The notes under the pieces were generated by a model. It saw only the letters and a program-made list of their open reading frames with translations, had not been told where the DNA came from and searched no databases. Below are positions 21,741-33,983 of a DNA stretch of 64,000 nucleotides, in pieces. The first letter of the stretch is position 1; each line of letters opens with the position of its first letter. A program made the position numbers and the translations under genes. Location of the stretch: positions 3,016,800-3,080,799 of the forward strand of contig NC_087388.1 in assembly GCF_963675165.1 (NCBI RefSeq), given 5' to 3'. Source of the DNA: Halichondria panicea (taxonomy: Eukaryota > Porifera > Demospongiae > Suberitida > Halichondriidae).

Positions 21741-24700
21741 ATGAATGCCGGCCCACAGAATGCTGATCTTAACTGCCCACCTTCCAACTGGCTGAGATCT
21801 GATAACCTGGCCACCTTCTCCCACCAAACAGCAAGTACTAATGTTAACTCTGAAGAAAACTGGACAACAGGAGATGGAACAGAGACTGGCCATATTGAGC
21901 CATCGAGGTACATGTAGTGTATATAATTGATAGTGTCTTTTCAGCAGTTCTATGTTGTACATGCATGCAATTGCAACAATGTATTTACCTGCCATTGTAT
22001 ACACTCATACATCGACTGATCCTGTTTATGTTTACTGTAACCCCCTTCTGTACCTGTATTTATCACAAACGTATAGTGTTGTGCTGGCCTCTCATCACCC
22101 CAAGGCTGTTGGACACGTGGATGTGGTAGCTGATTCTAAGGTTAATTTCATTTCTGAATTACTTGTACAAGTGGATTCTGCGAAAGGTCACCATCGAAAT
22201 TTTGTGTGTCATTATTCACCCACAGAATATCAAGAAACTGCTAAAGCTTCCTTACAGGTAGTACCGTGTGCGTTGTTACAATACCCTGTAGCAATTTTTC
22301 TCCGGCTGCATACAGCAACTCGGCGGTAAGTCTGGCTGTTCATCGAGTTGGCAACAGAACTCTGCTTATTGATGACTTCAACGCTCCACTTTTGTTAAAC
22401 AGAGGCGTAAGTATGTCTTTCATTGTGTGGAATACTCGTTAATTGACAATCAAACGTCTACGTGCACATCTAATTTTAGGAAAGTGCTAACTTGGAGAAG
22501 GTGCTTCAGGACAGCCCAGCTCCTTTCTCTGTGCAACACGTAAGTCCTTGCCTGATGTACCCGTTGTTAAAGGAAGGATTGTGCTCTATATAATTATATT
22601 TTGCCGTGTTTATGTGTGATGTCTGTATGTATATATACGCTTGTATAGCTGATTTGCTAGGGAAACACTACACAAAAATTAATGGGGGGAGAGGTCAAAA
22701 TAATGATCTTTGCTACAATATTGCATGATCTAGTTATAGTAACGACCTCTCAATTTACTAATCTATAGTTCCTAATGGTCCTGTTTAAAACTTTCTCCCC
22801 GGATTATTGAATCCTAAACTACTAATGTTTTTGCTTACGTTTTCGTTACATGGTAGTATGAAAAGCTGCATTAATTGCTCGGTATTTTTACTCGGTGTTT
22901 AATAATTATAGTTGCTACCACGCAAGAAGGACCCTGAAAACACTCACCACAGAAACATGATGTCCAAGTTCCTTTATCACAGGTGAGCTACATCTTGTCC
23001 TATATACGTTAATCGTTTGATATGGCGTTTTCTGTACGCACGTGTTTTCACTATAATTTTTGCCTTAATTTTTTGCAGTTCACAAAAAGATTCTGGCAAA
23101 GCATTAGTTGAAGTTCAAAATCGTGTTACTGCTGCATCAGTTGATTCAAAATCAGATCCCAATACTGGTCCTACTAAAACAAGTAGGCCTGACGGTGAAA
23201 CTTCTAATGCTAAAAATAATGCTACAGATACTTTGGCTGTCAATGAAACTGAATGGCTTGGCAGTGGTAATCCTGAGGAAGATCTTGTTAGTGTTAAGAC
23301 TGGAAAACAGGATAGCAGAAACCAGAGTATGACGGGTTGTGCAAGTATTTGTAGTTCTGGTGTTTTAACTTTACCCGATAATCAATCTACCAATAACTTC
23401 CAAGTAAGAATTAGCAATTCAGAAATTTCCCAAACTCTCATCGAACCAAATACTCAAGACGACACAAAAAAAATTGGGTCGGACATACATGCACATCTTT
23501 TATCCGATAAAGCTTCCAAAGATTTGCAGCTTATGTCAGCAGACCCCTCTACCACAGTACCGATGGTCAATGCTCCTATCACTCTGCCCACAATGATGCA
23601 AGCCTCAACCATATCCCCCCGCCATCAGGACCAACCTGTACCTCACAGCTCAATGAGAGAAGACAATGAATCAAGGTTACCTTGTGACAGGACAGATTCA
23701 ACTGAAGTATCAGGAAGACGAATTAAAAACACCTTCCCAAACCAACCTTCTCATCTGGTTAGTTTCACTATTAATACTATAAAGAGACTGTGTTCATCCT
23801 GTTTGTATACTTTGGCCATCATATAAATATTTCGTCATACTGTATACTTTGAGGGTACATTATAACTTTTCCGTGTTAAAAGGAAATTAAATTTTTGTTG
23901 ACAATCAGCCTTTTGGCGCATGCATGCATTCGTGCGTATAAATGTTTGCAGACATGCATGCTTAATACGCAAAATTTTATACCCACTATACATAGAAGTC
24001 CCAATACATAAAGGGTACGTATATAAATGTTATTAATGATGAATGTTTCGAGTGGTGACTATTCATGAATTATCCTAGGTAACAAACTGCCGTATAGCGG
24101 GTAAAAAGCCCATCAATGAGTTTCCCATTAATTGCTTATAATTTTGGATGTACCTCCCTTGACACAGTCCCCCCAGCCCTTTCACCTCAACGTGCAATGG
24201 ACTGTGAGTGACATTCGCATGCTTCTGGGAAGTGATTTGCCCATCTTTGGTGTGGATGGTCATCCTGCCATTAGCTTGAAACTCAGGTATTAGTTGTTGT
24301 ATGGAGCACAGAATCAAAGGGCTGCATAAATATATAGCTGTTCATGTTGCTATAATTATATGTGGTTTACTGACTTGTTCTTTTGACCCTCCAAGAGTTG
24401 TGTATTTAGTATTTAATACCTGTGTGAGCCTGTGTGCTTTTTTCTGCAGGGACATGCAGAAACCTATTACAGTACTGACTGGTATGGACTACTGGCTGGA
24501 CAACCTCATGTGCAATGTACCTGAGCTAGCCATGTGCTTCCATGTGGATGGAATCGTACAGGTGGGTAAGATTTGATACACTGTACACTTGCGTAGTTTG
24601 TTACTGCATGCACATTGACAATATTAACTTTAATTATGCAATAAAATTGTTATGACTGTGCATATACCGTAACATCTGTGTATGCTTATGTGTATGCTTA

Positions 24701-27700
24701 ATTGTCAAATTCTGCTGATTCAATTGGCTCATTCGCAAATATTTTCATTCGTTTGCTAGGATTATCACGTTATCAAAACTGAAGACATTCCAAGACTGGA
24801 TGAGAGTTGTCAGTTCTCACCCGACGTAAGTAAACACATTCTTCAATTAGCTTTCATGTATCTAGTACTAAGCTACAGTATGTATTGAGTGGTGGATCTA
24901 GAGGGGGTTATTTGGACCCCCCTCTCAGACAGAATCGAAGTGAGTGGGGAGGCTTAAGCAACTTTTTCCTAGTTTCACGTGCACTTAATTATCACTTAAT
25001 TACCTTTAGTCGTGTAAACCCTGCTAAGTTTTTATTTGTGCAGTTCAAGATAACTAAAAGCTAAAAACTTCCCATGGCTAACTTATACTAGCCTCGTTCC
25101 CAGGCCTTACTTTTTCTTGCTGTTGTCACTGTTCATACAAGAAAGACATAGTGAGGCAGCAAAGAAAGAAATGGGCGTACAGTTAAGAAAAAGTAAGGCC
25201 TGGTTTGGGAAATCGCGTGATCCACAAGGATTTTTATGAACGTGGGCGATATGTAGCCCACAATCGTGACGTAAGGTATTCTCCCACGCATTCAGAGTTA
25301 ATAAAACTGTACTGAGACAACCACCCAAGCTGTGCTGCAAGTCAGATCAGAGAACCAGCGTGGCCAGCTCTGGTGGCAGTAGCTACCTGCAATATGATAA
25401 TGATGACTAAGCTATTCTTGATCTATACTAGCATGTAGAAAGACACAAGAAAAGGTAATAGTCTGATAGAATCTGAACACACAATCTAGATTAGTAGATC
25501 ATCTAGCTAAGCCTAAGGTATATAGCTAGCTATAGTGCTTGCAAACTTCCAGTTCCAAGTCCATGTCCAGCTTGCTGCAGGCAAAGTTTTATTAGTCATA
25601 GATATCTGCGTGGGCAGTCCAGCATCTCTAGCTCAGCATGCCCACGCTCATTTTCACCCTTCTACCACCCTTCTACCCTCACGCGACTTCCCGATACAGG
25701 CTCTCCTTTTTCCTAACTCTACGTCTATTTCTTTCTTTATTCCTCCAATTAATACCGTATTTTATCTCATTGAACGATTAAGACAGTATTTTATCTTATT
25801 GAACGATTGTGATAAAGAACAAAAAAAGGAGAGCCTGTGTAGAGGCTAAACTTATACATTGTAGTAGTTATAGCATGTAGCTATATAGATACAGATACTA
25901 TATAGGCTATCAAACATTTTGGAAAAGTGGTCCCCAACATTTCGCACTGTGTGCAGGCTAGCTGTAATTGCTCTAGAACCCCCTTTTAAGAATCCTAGAT
26001 CCGCCACTGTAGATCGCAGTAGCAGTTATCTGCACTATAATAAATAAGTGCCCACTTTAGGAGGTCTTAGATGTGGTTCGAAACATACTTGGGTTTCTGA
26101 AAGCCAACTGCACTCGTGAGGGCCACACCTACTGGCTATTCAGGCAAAAAGGAGAGGACGTGGTCAAGCTGTACGACCTCACATCACTTTATACATTTCA
26201 GGTGCCTGTATAAACTTAGAAGCTAGCCAGCTTACGGAGTGTGTATGAAACACTATAAGCATATAAGTGCATTGTACATATTTATAGCATTTGTAGTTAG
26301 GTTGCACAGGTATATATATACAGGCCCTAGCTGGAATATATCTTAGCTAGCTAGTACATGCATGTGCATGTATAATTATGTATACTTATAGGCACAAAAA
26401 TGATTTCGTTAGGCAACATGCAGCTATACATGTACGAGCTAGTACATTGACCTCTTAGCGCATACATTTGCCTTGGAGCAAAACTTGTGCTGTTAGGCAA
26501 CAATATCTAGGCTGGAGCCTAGACAGACACGTACACGTATTGCTACGAAATATGCAAACACAAACTGTAAATCTGTCAATTCTGTATTTGTGTGGGTGTG
26601 GCAGTTTTTTACATAATTATAATTATAATTATAGGGAGATTTGCAAGAGAGCCATAATCCATTTGCCAAGTCTGTGGCTGTACTTTTTTACCGGTAAGTC
26701 GATACATGATTCTTTCTTTCTCTGCCTCATTATCACTCATAATGATGGTGCTAAAATGTATATTCACTTCAATTATCACATCAATAATTATTAATGGCAG
26801 AGTTGTTGATCATGGGATAATGTCTATGCAGTATAGGCTTGAGGCTATTATGCTCCAAATTTTACCGGTTATTTTATTTTCTAATTCCCAAGCTATAGCC
26901 TATTATTCTCAGTGATTCAGCCCATTATTCTCAGAAAAAATTTATTATTCTTCATTAAAATCACAATAAAAATCATCTTTTGATAATTGCAACACAAGTT
27001 AAGTGTCTCTACATAATTATAATATATACATAATAGTCCTGAAATCCGAGCATTGTCTTGCTGATCACCAAACGAAGTGCCTTGAGTTGATCCAGCATTA
27101 ATATGTCTCTACTTGGGGGGTTGGAACTGGAATCATAGTGGCTTACGCTTCAGTAGGTTCAGTGTCTGTTGTGTTGGGATAGGCACTACTGGCTGTACTA
27201 ATCTCTTGATTCTCTTCAGATTCCATATAAAGTACTAGTAGTCTACTAGCTATAAGGCTAGCTAGCTACATGTAGCTGCAGTCTAGTCCAGATCAGAGTA
27301 CAATATCAATGGTAATTGTGCTTTATTTAGAATGCTAGCCACGTGGCATAATTATTCCCACCCACTCTACCGTTTATTCCCGCATAATTCCTAATGCTCC
27401 AAGCTACCTCAAAATTATGCTCGCATAATCGCCGCATCCCTATGCATATATCAGCATGTACACAGTCCAAATTCAACTGATGTAATACAGTTGTGAATCT
27501 TCACCCGAATCAACTGCTAGTTAACATGAGTTCTTCAACTGTAGTACTAACACCTCATACCGTTAATGGCATACTTGTGCCAGATTTTGTAAAGCAAGAA
27601 GAAGTGGACAAGATGAAAGATCTTCAACTCTTCCCTGATGATGTGTGGGTAGCCACCTATCCAAAGAGTGGCACTGTATGGACATCACAGATAGTGAGGC

Positions 27701-30700
27701 TTATCCGTAACCTGGGTGAGAAAGATGAACGGATACTTCCAGCCGACGTGATGTGGCTTGAGGAAAAAGAGTGTATGAAATGCAAGGCAGAAAAGACTTA
27801 GCAGAAATCAAAGTAGAAAATTTACCTCGTCCGCGCATCTTCACGAGTCATTTTCCGTATGAGCAGCTTCCTTGTGGACCAGCTAACACAACACCATGCA
27901 AGTATATACACGTCGTACGTAATCCAAAGGATGTGGCTTCTTCTCTTTTCTGTTTCACAAAGTGCTACAGTGATTCAGAAAGCTTGGAGTGGAATGCGTT
28001 TTGGAAGACGTATATGGTCGGAGATGTGCCTTACGGTGATTATTTTGATCACCTTCTGAGCTGGTGGCCTCATATAAATCACCAGAATGTATTGTTTTTG
28101 ATGTATGAGGATATGATAAAGAATCTGCCTTTAGAGATATCTAGCTCTGTGAGTGTTAAGAAAGGATAAAAATACTCAACATGCTGTAATTATACTACCT
28201 GTGATTAATTGTTAGAAGTACAACAAGATTGGCTTGAAGAACCGTAATCATTGCTGTAGTGATATGATCATGTATACTTGTTCCAATCCCTCAACAGTGT
28301 GGCACATAACATGCTGAATGGTGGGGAGGAGCTGACCAGTGAAGACTTGGCAGTGACCAAACTTCTACTTGAGAACTGTATCAAGCTAATGGGACGCAAG
28401 AACAAAGAGGTTGTATAATAGTTCAACATGTATACATGTATAATAATTTCATGTACACTGTACAGATAACTCTCTCCGCCTATTACCTGCTTGCTGACCT
28501 GTTTCTGAACAAAGTGTACCTGAGCCCTACCCCCTCTGACAATGGTCATCCAACATCAAGTGATAATAATCCTCTCAGGCAGCAAACAGAACATAGCAAC
28601 AACAGCACAATACTGCCAACAGGGACCACTTTAAAGGTACATTGGAGTCACAGTGGATACTTTCCTCGTTGATTTACTTTTGCTGAAATGTATTTCCTTG
28701 TACATTTGGTCGTCAATGATTCGGTGTACAATTTTTTTTCATGCAATAATTAAAAGTGCATATAACGTTCCCTGTACACACAGTCTGTGTCAGTGTCCCT
28801 GTTGTGTGAGGGTGGTTTTGGCTTCCCAGTGGATCAAGAACATCCTCTGCCCTCACTTGTAGTGGGGAGTTCTCTCGACAGAGCTAGGCTAGCTCTGGAA
28901 CAAGTTTCTGAGGTACGTGAATATGCATTTTTGTACAAGTGCACAGTGGGGACGCATATAGTTTCGTCATAATTCTGACAACATACATAATTTTTTTTTT
29001 ATGTTTATCAACTGTCTTGAATGAATAATTTCATGCCTGATTTTTATACTTACATCTCTTGCAGGCTCTATTGGCTGTGGATATTCCCTCGCTTGTGACT
29101 GCAGGTGGTACTCCTCCTCCTTGGAAGATACAGGGCGCATGCAAACTGTTGTACCAGGCTGGCTCTGCCTATCTCCTGCTAGCTGATGTGTCCCTGGGTC
29201 AGAATAAACTAGGACGAGCTCTTAGATACGGGAAATACTCTGTCCTCTGCTCTAGTGAGTCAAATTTGCCATACATAGCATCTGCGAGTGAAGAATTTTT
29301 GCATAGGAGCCAAATCAGTAGAAATTTATACGTTTTGCGATCTTTATACTTTCGCAATTGCGAAGATCTGAGTACCTTTCCCGTACTCACATTTCAGGTT
29401 CAGGCACTAAGCTCTTGTGTAGAGCTGAAACTTTATCGATTGGTGAATCTGTCCTGTGTAACGCCTGGCAAGTGTGTGGGGACATCCATTGTCTCAGCAC
29501 TAAGCTCTCAGATTCATTCTTGGCCAACCTGGAGGACTTCCAGTTGGAGAATCCTGAGGACACTAGTCTCATTAATGTGGCTCAGTGTGTGCACAAATAT
29601 TGTGGAGGTACGTACGTATACAAGTATAAGATTGGAGATCAAGATTCATAATGTTATGATGTTTTTGAAAGCGACATGTACTTCAATGCATTAATTCAGT
29701 TATTGCATGGTATAGTGATCAATGTTGTACTTTGGTATATAGGTATGGATGAAAAGGAAATGGCTTGTCTTTCACTTCACACTGAGTTAGAAACAAGTTT
29801 ACTCAAAAGGTATATAGTACGCAAATAGTATACGTAAAATCGATAATCTTATGCCAGCCCTATCAATAAAGGCTCATCAGTATACATAGCCATACCAGCC
29901 ATACCAGTTAGCTAGGGCATACTTTCCTACCACATACACACAGCATAGATTGCTACCAGTTAGCCCATTCCAATGCTCACACCAACGTTCCCCACATTTT
30001 GGAGGAGCGGTTAGGCAATGCATGGAACGAATTAGGAGTCTACTATCTACAACTGGCATCCAATCTTGACTTCAACAAAGACCCTAAAAATGTTGAAAAG
30101 CTTTGGAAGTCAAGCTACTCTTGTATCAGTGATGGCTTGGCTCAGTTTAAAATGACATCAAATGTTGTGAACCAGGCTCTACTTTCAGCCAATCTGGGTA
30201 GACTAATGCGTAGCTGTGCTCATGCTTATGGTCTACAGCGTCCAAAAGAGATAGAGGTCTGTGCCAAACAGGAGAAAATGTGGGAGTACAGTCAGCAGGA
30301 GAAACTCTACTACTCAAAATCTGTCGAGTATTACCTTGACGCAAAACTGGTAGGCTACGACATAAGACATACATTGTACATTTCTGTCATCAAGCCATGC
30401 GTTTTACAATGCTACAGGTATTGCGACGTCAGTCTGCTCATCCTGGTATATGGACCAATGTTGTGCTTGATCTGAGCAGAGTGTACCTCACCATAGGAAC
30501 AATAATGCTGAGACATTCTCCACTCTCCTATCTCACCCAGCAAGAGGTATTGCGTCCAATGGGTTACTATAATTATGTGTAGGTACGAATGTGAATTCAA
30601 CTGTAGCTCAAGAAGCTAATACATTATTTATGCCTTGATCAGGCGTAGCCTCAGGAGGCATTCGGTAAAGCTTGCGTGTGTCTATTTCAGCATTACCTGC

Positions 30701-32390
30701 TCAACAGTTGCAATGTGACTATAAAAAAACTCTGGATTTTGATGTATGGATTTGCATTGTTCTCGCTGTTGTGATGTCTTCAGTAGTGTACTACAAACAA
30801 AACCTGTTCATACACTACGTTACTATTTTTTTCATGTATACTAAAGCGCTAGAAAGAAGTTCCAACCGTGCACTAGTCTTGTAAGCCAGACATATCACCA
30901 AGGGGGAAAGCTGCATTGCCAGAAGCAGCAGTCATTGTGACCTTTGACCTCTCTGCAAATCCACCCCTTTAAATATGCGCTTACATATTAAGTACACTCA
31001 CTTCTTCTTTTGCGGCCTGAATTGAGGCTATTATTCAGTTTAAGACCGTTTTTTTTTTAATATAGCCGATACCCAGCACATCCTAGCTGTAAATCTCCAT
31101 AAACACTTATAGAAAACATGCCCTGAGGCAGTTACAGCACCACGGCGGTTGAACACATTTTGTGTGAGAGGCATTTTCTGTTGTCTTGGATGAGACTTGA
31201 CGGTGTTTTAATTATAAATTCATTGGTGGTACGTACATGTCGTTTTATCACTTGCCTTACTAAAATGATCATTGACAACTATGTGATCTACCTGCAGATT
31301 TCACAGGAAGTTAGTGATGTGCTTAACAAAGCACTTTGTAATGTCGAGCCTGCACTGACCAACATGGACTCTACACACCCAAGGTTTGTTTTTGTTTTTT
31401 TGCTACAAAGTTTTAATTCTTAGCTACATGTATTTCTGAATGTTGAATGCAGTTACACTGAGTTTTGCAAAGTGGCTGGTGACTGTCATGCTCGTCTTGG
31501 TGAGTTACACCATCAAAGCTCATTGTCTTCTTCGGTAAGTCCATATACTACATCTCATCACACGATAACATTTATTCGACTTATGCATGCATCAATATTA
31601 TGTTAAGAGAGTACTATAAGAATTACAGATCCATTTTACAGTTGAACTCACAGAAGCTGAAGCAGTTAAAAACACTAACTGAGAAACAGTATGCGAAGGC
31701 ATTGATCATTTACAAGGTACATAGAACATAGATATAATTATTGTCCTAGTTTGATGCCACATTATTGTCTGAAATGTAGTCATACACAAGACCAAGACAA
31801 GACAGACATGTTTTGTTTTTGTGTACAGGTTGAGTGTCACTACTGTGAAGTGTTGGAGTTATTATTGGACAAATCATATTATTTTGAGAAACATGCACAA
31901 GGTGTGTCTTCTCACAGTGCTTGCCCCAAACTCATCATAGCTCACGTAAAGCACGACTGAGATTTGTTCTCCTGTTTACCAACACTTCCTTCTACAGGTA
32001 AGACCAGACTGAAGGGTATCCAATCAGCGCTGTCCAGTCTCTTACAAGCTGTCGGCCCCCTAAAGATCATAAGTAAACAGTCTCTTCAGACCTCACCACT
32101 TGTCCACTCACTGTTCAAGCGGCTGGTTGAAGTTGTGAAACAGTTGCTGATTGCAGCAAAGAAAAGGTACAACTATGTGCAGTTACAGTAGTAGATTTAA
32201 AGTAGAGTGCTTGATGTGAATTTATATAATAAGTTGCAGTGAGAACGCTGCTCTGGTTCAAGTCTACAAGCGGATGTATGGTGAAATGTTACAGAGATCA
32301 AAACAAGTTGAATCTGGTACACATACTACTACTCATTTGATGGAATTACTGTCAAGGATGATCGAATTCAACACAGATCTTCAAACTTGA
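21741..32390 (+). CDS. EDRF1: Erythroid differentiation-related factor 1 homologue, 26 exons
   Basis: EDRF1 is a conserved TPR-like nuclear protein linked to transcription in vertebrates; its biochemistry is poorly defined. Coding exons: 21741-21907, 22077-22140, 22226-22257, 22292-22406, 22480-22539, 22912-22982, 23079-23757, 24177-24286, 24450-24561, 24760-24825, 26061-26201, 26635-26693, 28298-28409, 28466-28636, 28784-28912, 29065-29254, 29398-29607, 29743-29809, 29944-30349, 30418-30546, 31298-31383, 31453-31534, 31642-31716, 31829-31901, 31998-32166, 32240-32390. All phases join and give 1241 aa, close to the vertebrate length I recall. Family hallmarks are NIKKLLKLPYS, VSLAVHRVG-x-RTLL, PIFGVDGHPAISLKLRD, VLTGMDYWLDNLMCNVPELA, EGHTYWLF and RLGNAWNELGVYY. 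Exon 7 is a long, Ser/Thr-rich, poorly conserved insert. The ATG at 21741 is preceded by an overlapping 12-codon upstream frame at 21728. The intron at 22258-22291 is only 34 nt. Intron 12 hosts a sulfotransferase copy and intron 10 a transposon. Confidence 0.9.
25096..25203. repeat. MITE, CAGGCCTTACTTTTTCTT ends (copy 1)
   Basis: CCCAGGCCTTACTTTTTCTT is mirrored by AAGAAAAAGTAAGGCCTGG. Together with 25696-25841 and 34914-35023 it forms a family defined by CAGGC-x(3)-CTTTTTC termini. Confidence 0.65.
25696..25841. repeat. MITE, CAGGCTCTCCTTTTTC ends (copy 2)
   Basis: CAGGCTCTCCTTTTTCC (25696-) is mirrored by AAAAAGGAGAGCCTG (to about 25841). The interior has TATTTTATCTCATTGAACGA and a second similar repeat of it. 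Confidence 0.65.
27526..28160 (+). pseudogene. Cytosolic sulfotransferase (SULT) copy in EDRF1 intron 12, frame-broken and truncated
   Basis: SULTs move sulfate from PAPS to phenols, steroids and amines. From ATG 27526 the frame carries the PAPS 5'-phosphosulfate loop YPKSGT (near 27659-27676). After a one-base break at a five-A run near 27764-27768, the other frame continues with LPRPRIFTSHFPYEQLP, the PAPS 3'-phosphate block YIHVVRNPKDVASS and YEDMIKNLPLEI. It then stops at 28167. The last third of the fold, including the C-terminal GxxG-type PAPS loop, is missing. A GTGAGT donor follows at 28159, so a lost or remote 3' exon is possible. It has no introns and shares EDRF1's strand. It is a retrocopy or nested-gene remnant; if the A-run is a base-call error it could still be a partial open gene. 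Confidence 0.75.
30632..30870. repeat. Dispersed repeat matching 13165-13480
   Basis: CAGGCGTAGCCTCAGGAGGC, then CGGTAAAGCTTGCGTGTGTC and CTGCTCAACAGTTGCAATG repeat the order seen at 13165-13260. It lies in EDRF1 intron 20. Confidence 0.6.
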
Positions 32391-32549
32391 TATAATTATG
32401 TTTGTGAAATCAGAACAATCACTAAATGCAGTGGAATTGTTAATTTGTCGTGTCACTCAATCTTGCTTAAATTGAATTAACAAAAATAACGTAGAGCAAT
32501 GAACTAAACTGTTGTTCAATTGAGGTTAGGAATGAACAAGTAACTATAG

Positions 32550-33771
32550 TCAAGTATTATCAGTGCTAGGTATCTTAAAACCTGTCTCTTGTAACAGCTG
32601 TTTGATCCTATCCTGCAAAATGTATATCGATTATCGATGTCCTTATAATATTCAAGCCAAAAATAATTATAATTTTAGGCAGTATTATACAATAACTACA
32701 GCTCAAAAAATAATATACTTACACTGTGAATAAACTTCTCTTTCTGTTTCGTGTCATTAGCCTCTGGATGTGGCCGCCCATCTATAAGAAGACAGACCGA
32801 GCCCCACGATTATACAATTAAATAATTAGCTACATGTATACTACAAGAGCAAGTTGGGGTGAACTGTAGCATACGAACATCTCAGAGGTGATTATTTTAT
32901 TACTCTCACTCAGTGTATTCGTATGAACTGTACAGGAAGACAAATAAAAAGGTTTGGCCACAGAGAGTTTTGTTTTAGTGCAAGTCAAAAAATTGTTCTA
33001 CTCACCACAGTACGTCCAATCTGGTTTTGATACTAGAGGGCCATATTCATTTCCACTACGAGAGAGTCCATTCCTAGATCAACAAAAATCTGGCCAGGTA
33101 TATGCAGTGCCCACATGCATAATTATTATATAGATCTAGCTATTATACTCTCATAGTTAAACGTACAAGTTGCATTCACTTACACCTGTACTAGAGAATA
33201 ACGTACGAGTTTGCATGCGCATGGAGGACAAAAATATAACATCTTACGTAAGCAGGAGCCCATGAACAAAGACTAATTTAGTAGAATGGGCACATGGCTT
33301 GTTCTAGCTGCTGAGTGCTAACTCAAACAATATGTATACAAACCACAAAACCCCGTTTTGACACCCATTCAGAATCTGAATTTAATATAAAAATATACTA
33401 CTAACAATAGCACTCCCAAAACTCATCCTCAAGAGAAAACAAAATTATAGGGGAGCATACACCGGGGCCCATTTTCAGCGTATATCCACCCCCTATTTGG
33501 CTAAATCTTTTTGTGACACCCTGTAATAATTCATGATACGTACTCACCTCAATCTCCATTTTTCTCCAGCTAGGTGAGGCTGACTAGAGTGGATCATTCT
33601 CAGCAATTGAATCACTGTATAAATGACGGACACAACCCAGAAAAAATAGCTTTACGTTATGGTGATACGTTAGCAAGAACTCGTGTGAATAGAATCTAGC
33701 TGGTCAAATATGGAATATGGCTTACCAGGTCTTACACTGGGTGGATAAACATAGAACCTGCTCAGCTTCAT
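32550..33771 (-). CDS. MRPL52: Mitochondrial ribosomal protein mL52, 5 exons, 100 aa
   Basis: A component of the large mitochondrial ribosomal subunit. Exons in transcript order: 33771-33726, 33614-33548, 33073-33006, 32781-32723, 32612-32550. Each is 46-68 nt, so no long open frame reveals the gene, but all splice phases close. The product begins MKLSRFYVYPPSVRP, a basic, hydrophobic start that fits a mitochondrial presequence. Then come GEKWRLRNG-LS, NEYGPLVSKPDWTYCDGRP and KQKEKFIHS, ending GFKIPSTDNT. The core G-x-WRL...YGPL-x-(2)-PDW-x-(2)-DGRP...REKF is the family signature. The protein is shorter at the C-terminus than the human one as I recall it. It is tail-to-tail with EDRF1 (about 160 bp) and head-to-head with SACM1L (212 bp). 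Confidence 0.88.
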
Positions 33772-33983
33772 TATTGCATTCAATCATAGATAATATAAAT
33801 AGAGCATAGAAATGTCTCTAGAATGAATCCAGAATCTACACATGATTATGTACACGTGGGTGGACATAAAGTGAGCAACACAACAACCGACCCCTCCCCA
33901 TTTTTCACATGACATGCTGAAAATCAAGTTTGGAACATCTTTTTATTTTAACCTGCTGCATTCGGCGATTTGATAGCTGAAAA
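33772..33983. promoter_or_regulatory. Probable bidirectional promoter, MRPL52/SACM1L
   Basis: Only 212 bp separate the two start codons on opposite strands, so the core promoters and 5' UTRs of both genes must lie here or overlap. I see no clear TATA box. This is inferred from geometry only. Confidence 0.5.

Larger units (their letters stand above)
24887..26009. mobile_element. DNA transposon copy in EDRF1 intron 10, with nested MITEs
   Basis: The left end (GAGTGGTGGATCTAGAGGGG) and right end (CCTAGATCCGCCACTG) are imperfect inverted repeats of the CAG-x-GGCGGATC-x-AG type. No clean target duplication is seen, so it is older than the copy at 14317. Two short elements with CAGGCC/T...CTTTTTC ends sit inside, at 25096-25203 and 25696-25841. 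Its right end is about 50 nt from the exon 11 acceptor. Confidence 0.55.

Noticed and set aside
22077-22257. One long EDRF1 exon instead of two exons
   Set aside because: It is open throughout, but its phase does not join the next conserved block and it replaces NIKKLLKLPYS with unrelated residues. The split 22077-22140 / 22226-22257 fits the family.
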